A stretch of 33,870 nucleotides of DNA from DATARN01 sp036264135 (GCA_036264135.1 DATARN010000088.1:1-33870), one strand, 5' to 3'; counted from the stretch's first letter, positions 10,473 through 18,065 are shown. Made by a program: numbers and translations. The notes: a model not told the origin generated them from the sequence alone.

Positions 10473-11780
10473 GTGCCCGTCCCCACCGGCCGCCTGACGT
10501 TGCTGGCCGCCGTGGTGTCCTTCGCCGTGCTCGCCCTGCCCGTCGCCGCCCCGTTGGGACTGCTGATCGTCAATGCCGCGCTCGCCCTCATCGCGGTGGG
10601 CGACGGCGTGCTGGCGCCCCGACCGGCCCGCGTCGAGATCCGGCGGATTTTTCCCGCCGTCCTGCCGTTGAACGGGGAGGGCACGGTGGGCTGGACCGTG
10701 GCCAACCCCCTCGGCCGGCGGCTCCACGTCGGGGTGGCCGACGAGCTGGCGCCGTCGCTGCGCGCCGGGACCCGCCGAGTCCAGCTGGCGCTGCCCCCCC
10801 ACGGCCGGGTCACGGCCGAGACCACCATCCGGCCGAGCCGCCGGGGCCGCTTCGAGCCCGGCGAGGTGGTGGTCCGCGCCGCCGGCCCGCTCCGGCTGGT
10901 GGCCCGCCAAGGCCGGCGCCGGCTCCCGGGGGTGTTGCGGGTCTATCCGCCCTTCGCCTCCCGAAAGGAGGCGGAGCTGCGCATCGACCGGGCCCGGATC
11001 CTGGAGATCGGGCTGCGCTCAGCGCGGGGCCGGGGCGGCGGCACCGAGTTCGACCAGCTTCGGGAGTACAGCGTCGACGACGAGTCCCGGCGAATGGACT
11101 GGGCGGCCACCGCCCGCACCGGCAAGGCCATCGTGCGCACGTACCGGGCCGAACGCAATCAGACCGTCATCGTCGCCCTGGACAACGGCCGCACCATGGC
11201 CGGCCAGGTCGCCGGCGTGGCCCGCGTGGAGCACGCCATGGACGCCGTCCTGATGCTCACCGCGGTCGCCACCCGCCTCGGCGACCGCGCCGGCTTGGTC
11301 GTGTTCGACCGCCGCATCCGGGCGATCGTCCCGCCCGGCCAGCGGGCCGATCAGCTCACCCGCGTCAGCGAGGCCATGTACACCCTCGAGCCGGAGCTGG
11401 CCGAGAGCGACTACCGGGGGGCGTTCACCGAGACGCTGGTGCGTTTCCACCGCCGGGCCCTGCTCGTCCTGCTCACCGAGCTGGCCGACCAGGCCTTGGG
11501 CGACACCCTGCTGCCGGCGTTGCCGCTCATCCTGCGCAGCCACCTGGTGGTGGTGGCGTCGGTGCGCGACCCGCAGCTCATGCGCTGGGCGACGGGTCCG
11601 GCGCCCGAACCCGAGGCCGCCTACCGGAAGGCGGCGGCCCTGGCCGCCCTCGAGGACCGCCGCCTCCTCGCCGCCCGCCTCCGTGGTCTGGGGGCCACGG
11701 TGGTCGACGCTGCGCCCGGGGCGCTGGCGCCGGCGCTGGCCGATGCCTACCTGAAGGTGAAGGCAACCGGCCGCCTGTAA
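10473..11780 (+). CDS. DUF58 domain protein (vWA-like, MoxR partner)
   Basis: A 435-residue protein with two hydrophobic segments at the N-terminus (about 6-25 and 27-45), then a beta-rich region. The DUF58 core follows: GGGTEFDQLREYSVDDESRR, then MDWAATARTGKAIVRTY (about 188-225), followed by a vWA-like fold with VIVALDNGRTM as a degenerate MIDAS-type strand. Such proteins are membrane-anchored partners of MoxR ATPases. The start is GTG 10473, directly after an in-frame TGA. No upstream start in this frame is possible except a 14-codon micro-ORF beginning within the MoxR stop. It ends the operon, ahead of a structured spacer. Confidence 0.88.
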   Translation: MPVPTGRLTLLAAVVSFAVLALPVAAPLGLLIVNAALALIAVGDGVLAPRPARVEIRRIFPAVLPLNGEGTVGWTVANPLGRRLHVGVADELAPSLRAGTRRVQLALPPHGRVTAETTIRPSRRGRFEPGEVVVRAAGPLRLVARQGRRRLPGVLRVYPPFASRKEAELRIDRARILEIGLRSARGRGGGTEFDQLREYSVDDESRRMDWAATARTGKAIVRTYRAERNQTVIVALDNGRTMAGQVAGVARVEHAMDAVLMLTAVATRLGDRAGLVVFDRRIRAIVPPGQRADQLTRVSEAMYTLEPELAESDYRGAFTETLVRFHRRALLVLLTELADQALGDTLLPALPLILRSHLVVVASVRDPQLMRWATGPAPEPEAAYRKAAALAALEDRRLLAARLRGLGATVVDAAPGALAPALADAYLKVKATGRL

Positions 11781-11861
11781 CCCGCCGGCGGCCGCCGCCG
11801 GGGGGCCGGGCGAGTGGGCGGCGGGGCGGCGGGGGCGGCGGCGGGGCGGCGGCGCTGTGGA
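11781..11861 (+). other. G-rich low-complexity stretch with a G-quadruplex motif
   Basis: Bases 11816-11846 hold four G-runs (GGG, GGGG, GGGGG, GGGG) separated by loops of 4, 4 and 7 bases. This matches the usual G4 pattern on the plus strand, i.e. in the 3' end of the DUF58 transcript. The rest is a GGC/GGGCGGC-type simple repeat. No gene is seen. Confidence 0.6.
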
Positions 11862-11909
11862 TTCTGTGAAGGGTCTGGGCGTACCGGCACGCCCAGACCC
11901 TGCACAGAA
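11862..11909. terminator. Long near-perfect hairpin between convergent genes
   Basis: Arms 11862-11882 and 11889-11909 pair over 20 of 21 positions: a 7-bp outer stem (TTCTGTG/CACAGAA), one A-G mismatch, then a 13-bp perfect stem (AGGGTCTGGGCGT/ACGCCCAGACCCT), with a 6-base loop ACCGGC. There is no T-tract on either side. It lies between the DUF58 gene (plus) and the SpoIIM gene (minus), so a bidirectional terminator is the simplest reading. The inner arm shares AGGGTCTGG with the structure at 24847-24915, so it may also be a member of a dispersed palindromic repeat family. Confidence 0.6.
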
Positions 11910-11966
11910 CGAGCGCGGCGGCATGGCGGGGCGACCGTGGTGCATCGCGATTCGCGACCGCGCTCG
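11910..11966. other. Second inverted repeat adjoining the long hairpin
   Basis: CGAGCGCGG (11910-11918) pairs with CCGCGCTCG (11958-11966) and encloses a small hairpin TCGCG-ATT-CGCGA (11945-11957). It begins on the base after the long hairpin ends, so 11862-11966 could fold as one compact element of about 105 bases. The 24 bases to the SpoIIM stop hold nothing else I recognise. Confidence 0.4.
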
Positions 11967-11990
11967 CCCGGGCAGCGGGCGGGCGGCTTC

Positions 11991-12980
11991 CTAGCGACCG
12001 GCCTCGTCGACTGCGCCGGTGTAGCCCTCGGCGGCGGCCGCCCGCCCGAGGACCACGGCGTACACCAGGAACGCCGCCTCGACCGCCACCCCGATGCCCA
12101 CCCGCACGGCCGTGGGCAGGGACGACCCGGTCACGAACCCCTCGATGAGGCCGGCGATCAGCAGGGTGAGGATGACTCCCAGTACCAGCACCACGGACCG
12201 CCGGCCCTCCTCGCCGATGGCGGCCGCCCGGCTGCGGTCGCCGGGGTCGATGACCGCCCACCCGAGGCGCAGGCCGGCGGCGCCGGCGATGATCACCGAG
12301 GTCAGTTCGAGCAGGCCGTGGGGCAGGATCAGCCCGTAGAACTTCGCCGACTGCCCGGCGGCGGCGAACAGCCCGGCTGCCTGGCCCACGCCGGCGCCGT
12401 TGGTCACCAGCAGGTAGACGGTGGGGATGCACACCAGGATCCCGCCGGCGAAGGCCAGGGCCGCCACCCGGATGTTGTTGGTGTACACCTCGGTGGCGAA
12501 GGCGGCAGCGGGCTGCGACGAGTAGTAGGCCGCGAAGTCCTGGTTGACGTACGCCTTGCGGACGGCGGCGGGCGCACTGGCGTCGACGGCTCGGCTGGAG
12601 TTGGCCAACCAGCCGCCGATGGCGATGGCGGGCCCGAGGGTCAGGAGGGCGCTGACCGCCACGAACCAGCGGGCCCGCCACAGGGCGGCGGGAAAGGTGC
12701 GGGTGAAGAAGCGCCCGGCGCCCCGCAGCGATCGTGGCCGGCTGCCGTAGATCACCGCGCCTGATGTGGCGAGCAGTTGGGAGAGGCGGGCGTTGAGGTT
12801 GGCGTCGTTGAAATTCGTCTGGGCGTACGAGAGGTTGCTGGCGCTGCGCTGGTAGAGACCGATGAGCTCCCGCAACTCGGCTCCCGACAGCCGCCCCACG
12901 CCGGCACCGGCGCGGCGGGTCAGCTGCTCCAGCCGGTTCCACGCGGGGGTGTACCGGGCGAGGAACTGGTCGATGTCCAC
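11991..12980 (-). CDS. Stage II sporulation protein M (SpoIIM/DUF95) family membrane protein
   Basis: A 329-residue integral membrane protein. The N-terminal cytoplasmic domain (about 1-95) is helical, with LSGAELRELIGLYQRSASNLSYAQ. Then come about five membrane segments, including WFVAVSALLTLGPAIAIGGWLA, VAALAFAGGILVCIPTVYLLV, a segment around GLILPHGLLELTSVIIAGAAGL, and two at the C-terminus. The LPHGLLEL motif is diagnostic of the SpoIIM/DUF95 family. In non-sporulating Actinomycetota this family sits with RDD and MoxR/DUF58 genes, as here, and its function is not established. The GTG at 12980 is chosen because homologous sequence begins at MDIDQFLARY and a TACGGT box lies 9 bases upstream. 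It is divergent from the RDD gene. Confidence 0.85.
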   Translation of the reverse strand: MDIDQFLARYTPAWNRLEQLTRRAGAGVGRLSGAELRELIGLYQRSASNLSYAQTNFNDANLNARLSQLLATSGAVIYGSRPRSLRGAGRFFTRTFPAALWRARWFVAVSALLTLGPAIAIGGWLANSSRAVDASAPAAVRKAYVNQDFAAYYSSQPAAAFATEVYTNNIRVAALAFAGGILVCIPTVYLLVTNGAGVGQAAGLFAAAGQSAKFYGLILPHGLLELTSVIIAGAAGLRLGWAVIDPGDRSRAAAIGEEGRRSVVLVLGVILTLLIAGLIEGFVTGSSLPTAVRVGIGVAVEAAFLVYAVVLGRAAAAEGYTGAVDEAGR

Positions 12981-12988
12981 CGGTTGGG

Positions 12989-12995
12989 TACCGTA
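12989..12995. promoter_or_regulatory. Overlapping divergent -10 boxes (TACCGTA)
   Basis: Read on plus, TACCGT (12989-12994) stands 7 bases before GTG 13002 of the RDD gene. Read on minus, TACGGT (12995-12990) stands 9 bases before GTG 12980 of the SpoIIM gene. The two boxes share five bases of a near-symmetric heptamer, so one site could serve both directions. Confidence 0.5.
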
Positions 12996-13001
12996 GCCAC
13001 G

Positions 13002-14033
13002 GTGCAGACAACCGGGGCGCGCGTCGTCACGCCCGAGGCGGTCGTGCTCGACGTGCAGACGGCGGGGCTCGGCTCGCGGGTCTTCGCCCGGGCCATCGAC
13101 GGCCTGATCCAGGCGGCCGGCCTTTTCCTCGTCCTGGTTGCCAGCGGGGTGGCGGCGGCGTCTTCCAACTCCGGATTCGGCACCGCCGGGTGGGTAGTCG
13201 ACCTGATCCTCGTAACCCTGATCCTCTTCGGCTATCCCATCGCCTTCGAGTCGCTGTGGCGGGGCCGGACGCCGGGCAAGGCGGCGCTGGGAATCCGGGT
13301 GGTGACCCGGCAGGGGGCGCCGATTCGTTTCCGCCACGCCCTGGTGCGGGGGCTGCTGGGTATGGTCGAGGTGCTGGCCCTGCCCCTCGTCGCGGTCATC
13401 TCCATGCTGATTTCGCCCCGCGACCAGCGCCTCGGTGACCTGGCGGCGGGCACCATCGTGATCCGCGAGCGCGCCGCCGGTGCGGCGAGCGTCCCCGTGG
13501 CCTTCTTCCCGCCGCGCGGCTGGGAATCCTTCGTCGCCGGCCTGGACGTGAGCGGCGTGACGGCGGCGGAGTACGAGACGATCCGGTCCTTCCTGATCCG
13601 GGCCCCCCAGATGGCTCGTCTGCCCCGCGCCAACCTGGCCGTCCGCCTGGCCGGCCCACTGGTCGGCCGCCTGCAGCAACCGGTACCCGCCGGCGCCGAC
13701 CCGGAGCTGTGGCTGGCCTGTGTGGCCTCCGCCTACCAACGCCGCCACGGCGGCCCAGCCATGCCCGGCCCCCCGCCGGCGTGGGGCCCGCCGCCGCCCG
13801 CATGGCGCCCGCCTGCGGGGCCTCCTCCACCTCAGGGACCGCCGGCGTGGGGCCCGCGCACCGCCCCGCCCGCCCCGGCCCCGCCGCCGGCGTGGGGCCC
13901 GCCGGCCGCCCCGCCCGCCGCGGCCCCGCCGCCGGCGTGGGGTCCGCCGCCCGTCCCCACCGCAGCGCCCGCGCCCCCGGCGCCGGCCCGTCCGCCGGCG
14001 CCGGCCGATCAGCCGTTCACTCCGCCCGCCTGA
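13002..14033 (+). CDS. RDD-family membrane protein with a Pro-rich PPAWGPP tail
   Basis: A 343-residue protein. The RDD domain covers about 20-160, with SRVFARAIDGLI holding the Arg and Asp of the motif, membrane segments near 36-53, 65-84 and 118-136, and the closing motif SPRDQRLGDLAAGTIVI. A soluble helical domain follows (about 175-250, FVAGLDVSGVTAAEYETIRSFL). The last 90 residues are almost entirely Pro, Ala, Gly and Trp, with four PPAWGPP-like units, and look disordered. Start GTG 13002 fits the leaderless -10. RDD proteins have been linked to transport in some bacteria; here the SpoIIM and MoxR neighbours suggest a shared envelope role, which is inference. Confidence 0.85.
   Translation: MQTTGARVVTPEAVVLDVQTAGLGSRVFARAIDGLIQAAGLFLVLVASGVAAASSNSGFGTAGWVVDLILVTLILFGYPIAFESLWRGRTPGKAALGIRVVTRQGAPIRFRHALVRGLLGMVEVLALPLVAVISMLISPRDQRLGDLAAGTIVIRERAAGAASVPVAFFPPRGWESFVAGLDVSGVTAAEYETIRSFLIRAPQMARLPRANLAVRLAGPLVGRLQQPVPAGADPELWLACVASAYQRRHGGPAMPGPPPAWGPPPPAWRPPAGPPPPQGPPAWGPRTAPPAPAPPPAWGPPAAPPAAAPPPAWGPPPVPTAAPAPPAPARPPAPADQPFTPPA
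13771..13950 (+). repeat. Imperfect coding repeats (PPAWGPP) in the RDD protein tail
   Basis: The string GCCGGCGTGGGG recurs near 13776, 13841, 13888 and 13931. Each copy encodes PPAWGP or a variant, at irregular spacing. They are part of the disordered tail and probably arose by slippage or unequal exchange. Confidence 0.7.
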
Positions 14034-14038
14034 CGCCT

Positions 14039-14044
14039 TAGCCT
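14039..14044 (+). promoter_or_regulatory. Putative -10 box (TAGCCT) of the cysteine desulfurase gene
   Basis: TAGCCT lies 9 bases before ATG 14054, in the 20-base gap after the RDD gene. No Shine-Dalgarno sequence is visible. Confidence 0.4.
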
Positions 14045-14053
14045 GGTAGCGCT

Positions 14054-15172
14054 ATGGCCGCCTACCTCGACCACGCCGCCACCACCCCGTTGCGCCCAGA
14101 AGCGGCGGCCGCCATGCTGCCGTGGCTCACCGAGCGCTTCGGGAACCCGTCGGGCAGCCACGCCGTGGCCCGGGCGGCCCGCACCGCAATCGATGAGGCC
14201 CGGGACGTGGCCGCCGCCGCCCTCGGTGTCGACCCGGGCGGGGTGATCTTCACCGGCGGGGGCACCGAGGGCGACAACCTGGCCATCGCCGGCGTCCTGG
14301 CCCGCCGGCCGGGACCGGTCGTGTGCAGCGCCGTCGAGCACCACGCCGTCCTGCACGCCGCCGCCGCCACACCCGAGAGCCGGGTCGTCCCGGTCCTCCC
14401 CGACGGCACCGTCGACCTCGACGCCCTCAGCGACGCCCTCGACGACACCGTCAGCGTGGTCTCCGTCATGCTGGCCAACAACGAGGTCGGCACCATCCAG
14501 CCCCTCGCCGCCATCAGCCGCCTCGTCCGCAGGCGTGCACCCCATGCCGTGCTCCACACCGACGCCGTCCAGGCCTTCCCCTGGCTGGACGTGGCGCAGC
14601 TGGGGCAGCCGGCGGACCTCATCGCCGTCAGTGGCCACAAGTTCGGCGGCCCGCAGGGCGTCGGTGTCCTGGCCGTTCGCAACGGTGTCGCGCTGCGCCC
14701 GATCATCCACGGCGGCGGCCAGGAGCGCGACCGCCGCAGCGGCACCCACAACGTGGCCGGCATCGTGGGCCTGGCGGCCGCCATGCAGGCGACGGTGGCC
14801 ACGAGAGAACGCACCGTGGCCCGGGCCCGGGCGCAGCGGGACCGGCTGGCCGACGCCCTGCTCCACGAAATCCCTGACACGACCGAAACCGGCGACCGCA
14901 GCGTGAAGGTCGCCGGCAACTGCCACCTCTGCATCGAGGGCATCGAGAGCGAGGCCCTGCTCGTGCTGCTCGACGACGCCGGCGTGTACGCCTCCGCCGG
15001 CTCGGCGTGCGCCAGCGGGGCGCTCGACCCGAGCCACGTGCTGCTGGCCATGGGTGTCGACCGCCGCCGGGCCCTCGGCAGCCTCCGCCTCTCCCTCGGC
15101 CACACCACCACCGACGACGACATCGACCTGGCCCGCAAGGCCGTCCCCGACGCCGTGGCCCAGCTGCGATGA
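14054..15172 (+). CDS. iscS: Cysteine desulfurase (IscS/NifS class I)
   Basis: A PLP enzyme that takes sulfur from cysteine as a persulfide and passes it to acceptors. The 372-residue protein begins with the family signature YLDHAATTPLRPEA. It has the TGGGTEGDNLAI cofactor segment (67-78), the PLP lysine Lys196 in SGHKFGGP, and the substrate loop SAGSACASGALDPSHVL with catalytic Cys319. The long loop after the Cys marks the class I (IscS-like) group. The mnmA start follows 13 bases after its stop. This pairing is common and implies that this desulfurase feeds tRNA thiolation, though it may also serve Fe-S assembly. No iscU or suf genes are visible. Confidence 0.93.
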   Translation: MAAYLDHAATTPLRPEAAAAMLPWLTERFGNPSGSHAVARAARTAIDEARDVAAAALGVDPGGVIFTGGGTEGDNLAIAGVLARRPGPVVCSAVEHHAVLHAAAATPESRVVPVLPDGTVDLDALSDALDDTVSVVSVMLANNEVGTIQPLAAISRLVRRRAPHAVLHTDAVQAFPWLDVAQLGQPADLIAVSGHKFGGPQGVGVLAVRNGVALRPIIHGGGQERDRRSGTHNVAGIVGLAAAMQATVATRERTVARARAQRDRLADALLHEIPDTTETGDRSVKVAGNCHLCIEGIESEALLVLLDDAGVYASAGSACASGALDPSHVLLAMGVDRRRALGSLRLSLGHTTTDDDIDLARKAVPDAVAQLR

Positions 15173-15185
15173 CGGGTGCCACGCC

Positions 15186-16235
15186 GTGAAGGTCCTGGTC
15201 GCCATGTCGGGCGGGGTCGACTCCTCGGTCGCCGCCGCCCTGCTCCAGCAAGCCGGGCACACCGTCGTCGGGGCGACGATGAAGCTCTGGGGCGGGGAGT
15301 CGGACTCGGGCTGCTGCTCGGTGGCCGACGTGGAGGACGCCCGCCGCGTCGCCCAGCAACTGGGCATCGCCCATCACGTCTTCAACTTCACCGACGATTT
15401 CGACCGCCATGTGGTGGCCTCCTACGTCGCCGAGCACGCCGCCGGCCGGACCCCGAACCCGTGCGTGGCGTGCAACCGCCACCTCAAGTTCGACCGCTTC
15501 CTGCGCCGGGCCACGCAGCTGGGATTCGACGCCATCGCCACCGGCCATCACGCCCGCGTCGGGGCGGCCGGCGGCCGCTGGCGGCTGCTGCGGGGCGCCG
15601 ACGCCGCCAAGGACCAGTCGTACGTGCTGTACATGCTCGACCAGGCCCAGCTGGCCCGCACCCTGCTGCCCGTCGGCGACCTGACCAAGGCGGCGGTGCG
15701 AGCCCAGGCGGCGGCGCTCGGGTTGCGGACGGCGGCCAAGCCGGACAGCCAGGACGTGTGCTTCATCACCCGGGCCGGGCGGGAGGTGTTCCTCGGCGAT
15801 CGGATCCCGCTTCACCCCGGCCGTCTGGTCGACGAGGCGACCGGCCAGGACCGGGGAAAGGTGGCCGCGTTGGAACTGGTGACGGTCGGCCAGCGCCGGG
15901 GCCTCACGGACCACGCCGGCGGGGAACGCCGCTACGCCCTCAATGTCGACCTGGCCGCCGCCACCGTCACGGTCGGAACCCTCGACCGCCTCATGGACGA
16001 CCGTCTCTCACTGGTCCAGGTCAGTTGGGTGGACAGCGCCGTCCCCGCCGGCACGACGGTGCTGGTGCAGATGAGCGCCCACGGGCGGCCGGTGCCGGCG
16101 GTGTACGCGGGCGCCGGCGCGCTGGAGTTTGCCGACCCCATCCGGCGGGTGGCGCCGGGTCAGAGCGTGGTCCTGTACGACGGGGACGCCGTGCTGGGCG
16201 GGGGGATCGCCGCCGGCGGAGAGGCCGTGGGCTGA
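15186..16235 (+). CDS. mnmA: tRNA-specific 2-thiouridylase
   Basis: It installs the 2-thio group on U34 of Lys, Glu and Gln tRNAs, using ATP to adenylate the base and a persulfide as donor. The 349-residue protein starts MKVLVAMSGGVDSS with the PP-loop at 8-14. Two catalytic cysteines are in place: Cys93 in NPCVACN and Cys192 in SQDVCFI, matching Cys102 and Cys199 of E. coli. The HHAR motif and VGQRRGL further confirm the family. The GTG start at 15186 puts the protein's beginning exactly where the family starts. It is downstream of, and probably co-transcribed with, the cysteine desulfurase gene. Confidence 0.95.
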   Translation: MKVLVAMSGGVDSSVAAALLQQAGHTVVGATMKLWGGESDSGCCSVADVEDARRVAQQLGIAHHVFNFTDDFDRHVVASYVAEHAAGRTPNPCVACNRHLKFDRFLRRATQLGFDAIATGHHARVGAAGGRWRLLRGADAAKDQSYVLYMLDQAQLARTLLPVGDLTKAAVRAQAAALGLRTAAKPDSQDVCFITRAGREVFLGDRIPLHPGRLVDEATGQDRGKVAALELVTVGQRRGLTDHAGGERRYALNVDLAAATVTVGTLDRLMDDRLSLVQVSWVDSAVPAGTTVLVQMSAHGRPVPAVYAGAGALEFADPIRRVAPGQSVVLYDGDAVLGGGIAAGGEAVG

Positions 16236-16273
16236 GCCTCAAGTTGGGTGCGACGGTGGTCGATACCATCGGC

Positions 16274-16363
16274 ATGGCGCGCTGGCGAGTTGGAGCATTG
16301 ATGATCCTGTGCGGGCTGGTTTTGATCGTCGCCCCGCTGGCGCAGATGGGCGCCCGGCCCTAG
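16274..16363 (+). CDS. Candidate 29-residue single-span membrane peptide
   Basis: An ATG at 16274 opens 29 codons ending at TAG 16361. The translation has a basic start (MARWRVG), a continuous hydrophobic stretch of about 16 residues (LMILCGLVLIVAPLA), and a short tail ending GARP, the pattern of a small membrane protein. TACCAT (16264-16269) lies 4 bases upstream; this spacing is shorter than at neighbouring genes. An in-frame GTG a few codons upstream is an alternative start. It is placed 38 bases after mnmA, convergent with the helical-repeat gene. I do not recognise a family, and so short an ORF could be chance. Confidence 0.4.
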   Translation: MARWRVGALMILCGLVLIVAPLAQMGARP

Positions 16364-16371
16364 CCGCGGCG

Positions 16372-17178
16372 TTAGCTCTCCAGCTGGTCCTTCAGGATCA
16401 TCAGGCCCGACGCCAGGTCGGGTTGACTCTCGGCCAGGTTGCCCAGCGCCTGAGCCAGCTGCTCGCGGTCGGCCTTGGGCAGGGAGCGGGCACTGCGGGA
16501 GATGGACCGGATGGCCTCGTCGCCATCGCCCAGGACGAGGGCGGTGGTCGCCAGGGTCAGCTGGGCACCCACGTTGTCGGGGTACAGGCCGGCGAGGAGG
16601 CGGGCCCGGGGAACGGCCCGCGCCCGGTCGGCCCGGTTGGCCGAGCCGGTGACGAGGTCGCCCAGGGCCTCGGTGTCGTCGAGCAGTGAGAAGGCGGCGT
16701 CGGCCCCGTCGAGGCGGATCAGCGCCAGCAGGCCCTGGTGGGCCAGCAGGTCGGGCTGGCCGGGGTTGTCATCCACCAGTTCGTCGAGGACCGCCTCGGC
16801 GTCATCGGTCAGGAACGCCGCGGCGTGCTGGTCGAAGAAGGCCCGGGCGTCGCCCCACGACTGGGTCGATACCCAGGAGACGAGTACCTCGGCCAGGGCG
16901 AAACGCCGGATCGATTCGTCAATGGCCTGGTAGGCGGCCGCGATACCCCCGATACGGGCCGCCTCGAGAAGTTCCCGATGGAGGTCCAGGACCTCCTGGT
17001 CGGGGTTCTTCTCGACCAGTTGCTGGAGGGTCGCCTCTCCCGCCTCGGTCAGCAGGGAGGCGGCGTGGTCGGTGAGGAACGCCCGTGAATCGCCCCAGTT
17101 GTCCGCCGTCACCCAGGCCAGCACGAGGTCGACGAGGGCGGCGTCGCTCGCCGCTCGTTCCGGCAGGTAGAAGGTCAA
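16372..17178 (-). CDS. Unrecognised soluble helical-repeat protein
   Basis: A 268-residue protein, Leu/Ala/Asp-rich, with no membrane segment. It contains two copies of a unit of about 70 residues, starting near residues 15 and 94. Each reads as LV.AWV....WGD.RAF...HAA.LLT..AE..L..LV..NP, followed by a helix beginning LL.A. The shared W-GD-RAF-HAA core is unmistakable. The unit resembles helical repeats I associate with CHAT/TPR-type proteins, which is recall and not proof. The C-terminal third is TPR-like (LLAGLYPDNVGAQLTLATTALVLGDGDEAI). The TTG start overlaps the upstream enzyme's stop (TTGA), so both are probably made together. A scaffold or protein-binding role is a guess. Confidence 0.7.
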   Translation of the reverse strand: MTFYLPERAASDAALVDLVLAWVTADNWGDSRAFLTDHAASLLTEAGEATLQQLVEKNPDQEVLDLHRELLEAARIGGIAAAYQAIDESIRRFALAEVLVSWVSTQSWGDARAFFDQHAAAFLTDDAEAVLDELVDDNPGQPDLLAHQGLLALIRLDGADAAFSLLDDTEALGDLVTGSANRADRARAVPRARLLAGLYPDNVGAQLTLATTALVLGDGDEAIRSISRSARSLPKADREQLAQALGNLAESQPDLASGLMILKDQLES

Positions 17179-18059
17179 CCCGGCCCACCACGGGAGTCGG
17201 GTGCGGCGTAGCGGGATTCGAGTTGGTAGTGGTGGTCGAGGTCGATGATCGTCCCGAACTCGTCGAACGAGCTCACCAGGTCGAGACGGTCCCGAAGGGT
17301 GCCGTGCTCATGGAGGGCGGCGTAGGCCCGCTGCATCTGCCGGGCGGCGGCCAGCAGGCCGGTCAACGGGGACACGATGAGGTCGAAGCCCAACTCGTGC
17401 AGCTCGGCCGGCGTCCGCAGCGGCGTGCGGCCCCCTTCGATCATGTTGGCGACCCGGACGCAGCCCGGGGTGGCGGCGGCGATGGCCTGCATCTCCTCGA
17501 CCGACTCGGGGGCCTCGACGAAGATGGCGTCGACGCCGACGTCGGCCGCCATCTTGGCCCGTTCGCAGGCCTCCTCCAGCCCGGCGGCGGCCCGGGCGTC
17601 GGTGCGGGCGGTCACGAACAGCCGGTCGCGGTGGTCGACGGCGGCGCGGAGTTTGGCCAGCCAGTCGTCCCGAGGCACCACCTTCTTGCCCGCCATGTGC
17701 CCGCATTTCTTGGGCCATACCTGGTCCTCGAGGAAGATCCCCGCCGCCCCGGCGTGCTCGTACAGCTCGACGGTGCGGATGGTGTTCAGCGGGTTGCCGT
17801 AGCCGGTGTCGCCGTCGACGACGACCGCGGCGTTGGGGACCGTGCCGCACACCCGGCGGGCCACCTCGGCCATCTCCGTCTGGGTCAGGTACCCGAAGTC
17901 GGGCAGGCCGATCAGGGTGGCGGCGGTGCAGTACCCGGAGAGGAACAGGGTCTCGAACCCGGCGGCGGTGGCCAGGCGGGCCGAGAGGGCGTCGAAGCAC
18001 CCGGCCAGCACGATGGTCTCGCCGGCGTCGAGCCGGCCCCGCAGGATGTCGCCGTTCAT
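17175..18059 (-). CDS. Isocitrate lyase/PEP mutase superfamily enzyme
   Basis: A 294-residue TIM-barrel enzyme of the ICL/PEPM superfamily, which makes or breaks C-C or C-P bonds next to a carboxylate. The metal-binding motif DGDTGYGN is at 82-89, and the loop EDQVWPKKCGHMAGK (111-125) carries the KKCGH motif with Cys119 typical of lyases such as 2-methylisocitrate lyase. Candidate activities are methylisocitrate lyase, dimethylmalate lyase or oxaloacetate decarboxylase; the sequence alone does not decide, and no prp genes are nearby. The ATG at 18059 has a TAGCCT box exactly 6 bases upstream. The downstream repeat-protein gene overlaps its stop by four bases. Confidence 0.85.
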   Translation of the reverse strand: MNGDILRGRLDAGETIVLAGCFDALSARLATAAGFETLFLSGYCTAATLIGLPDFGYLTQTEMAEVARRVCGTVPNAAVVVDGDTGYGNPLNTIRTVELYEHAGAAGIFLEDQVWPKKCGHMAGKKVVPRDDWLAKLRAAVDHRDRLFVTARTDARAAAGLEEACERAKMAADVGVDAIFVEAPESVEEMQAIAAATPGCVRVANMIEGGRTPLRTPAELHELGFDLIVSPLTGLLAAARQMQRAYAALHEHGTLRDRLDLVSSFDEFGTIIDLDHHYQLESRYAAPDSRGGPG

Positions 18060-18065
18060 GACCGC

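Noticed and set aside
13771..14030. Intergenic minisatellite
   Set aside because: The repeats are in frame inside the RDD gene and encode its Pro-rich tail.
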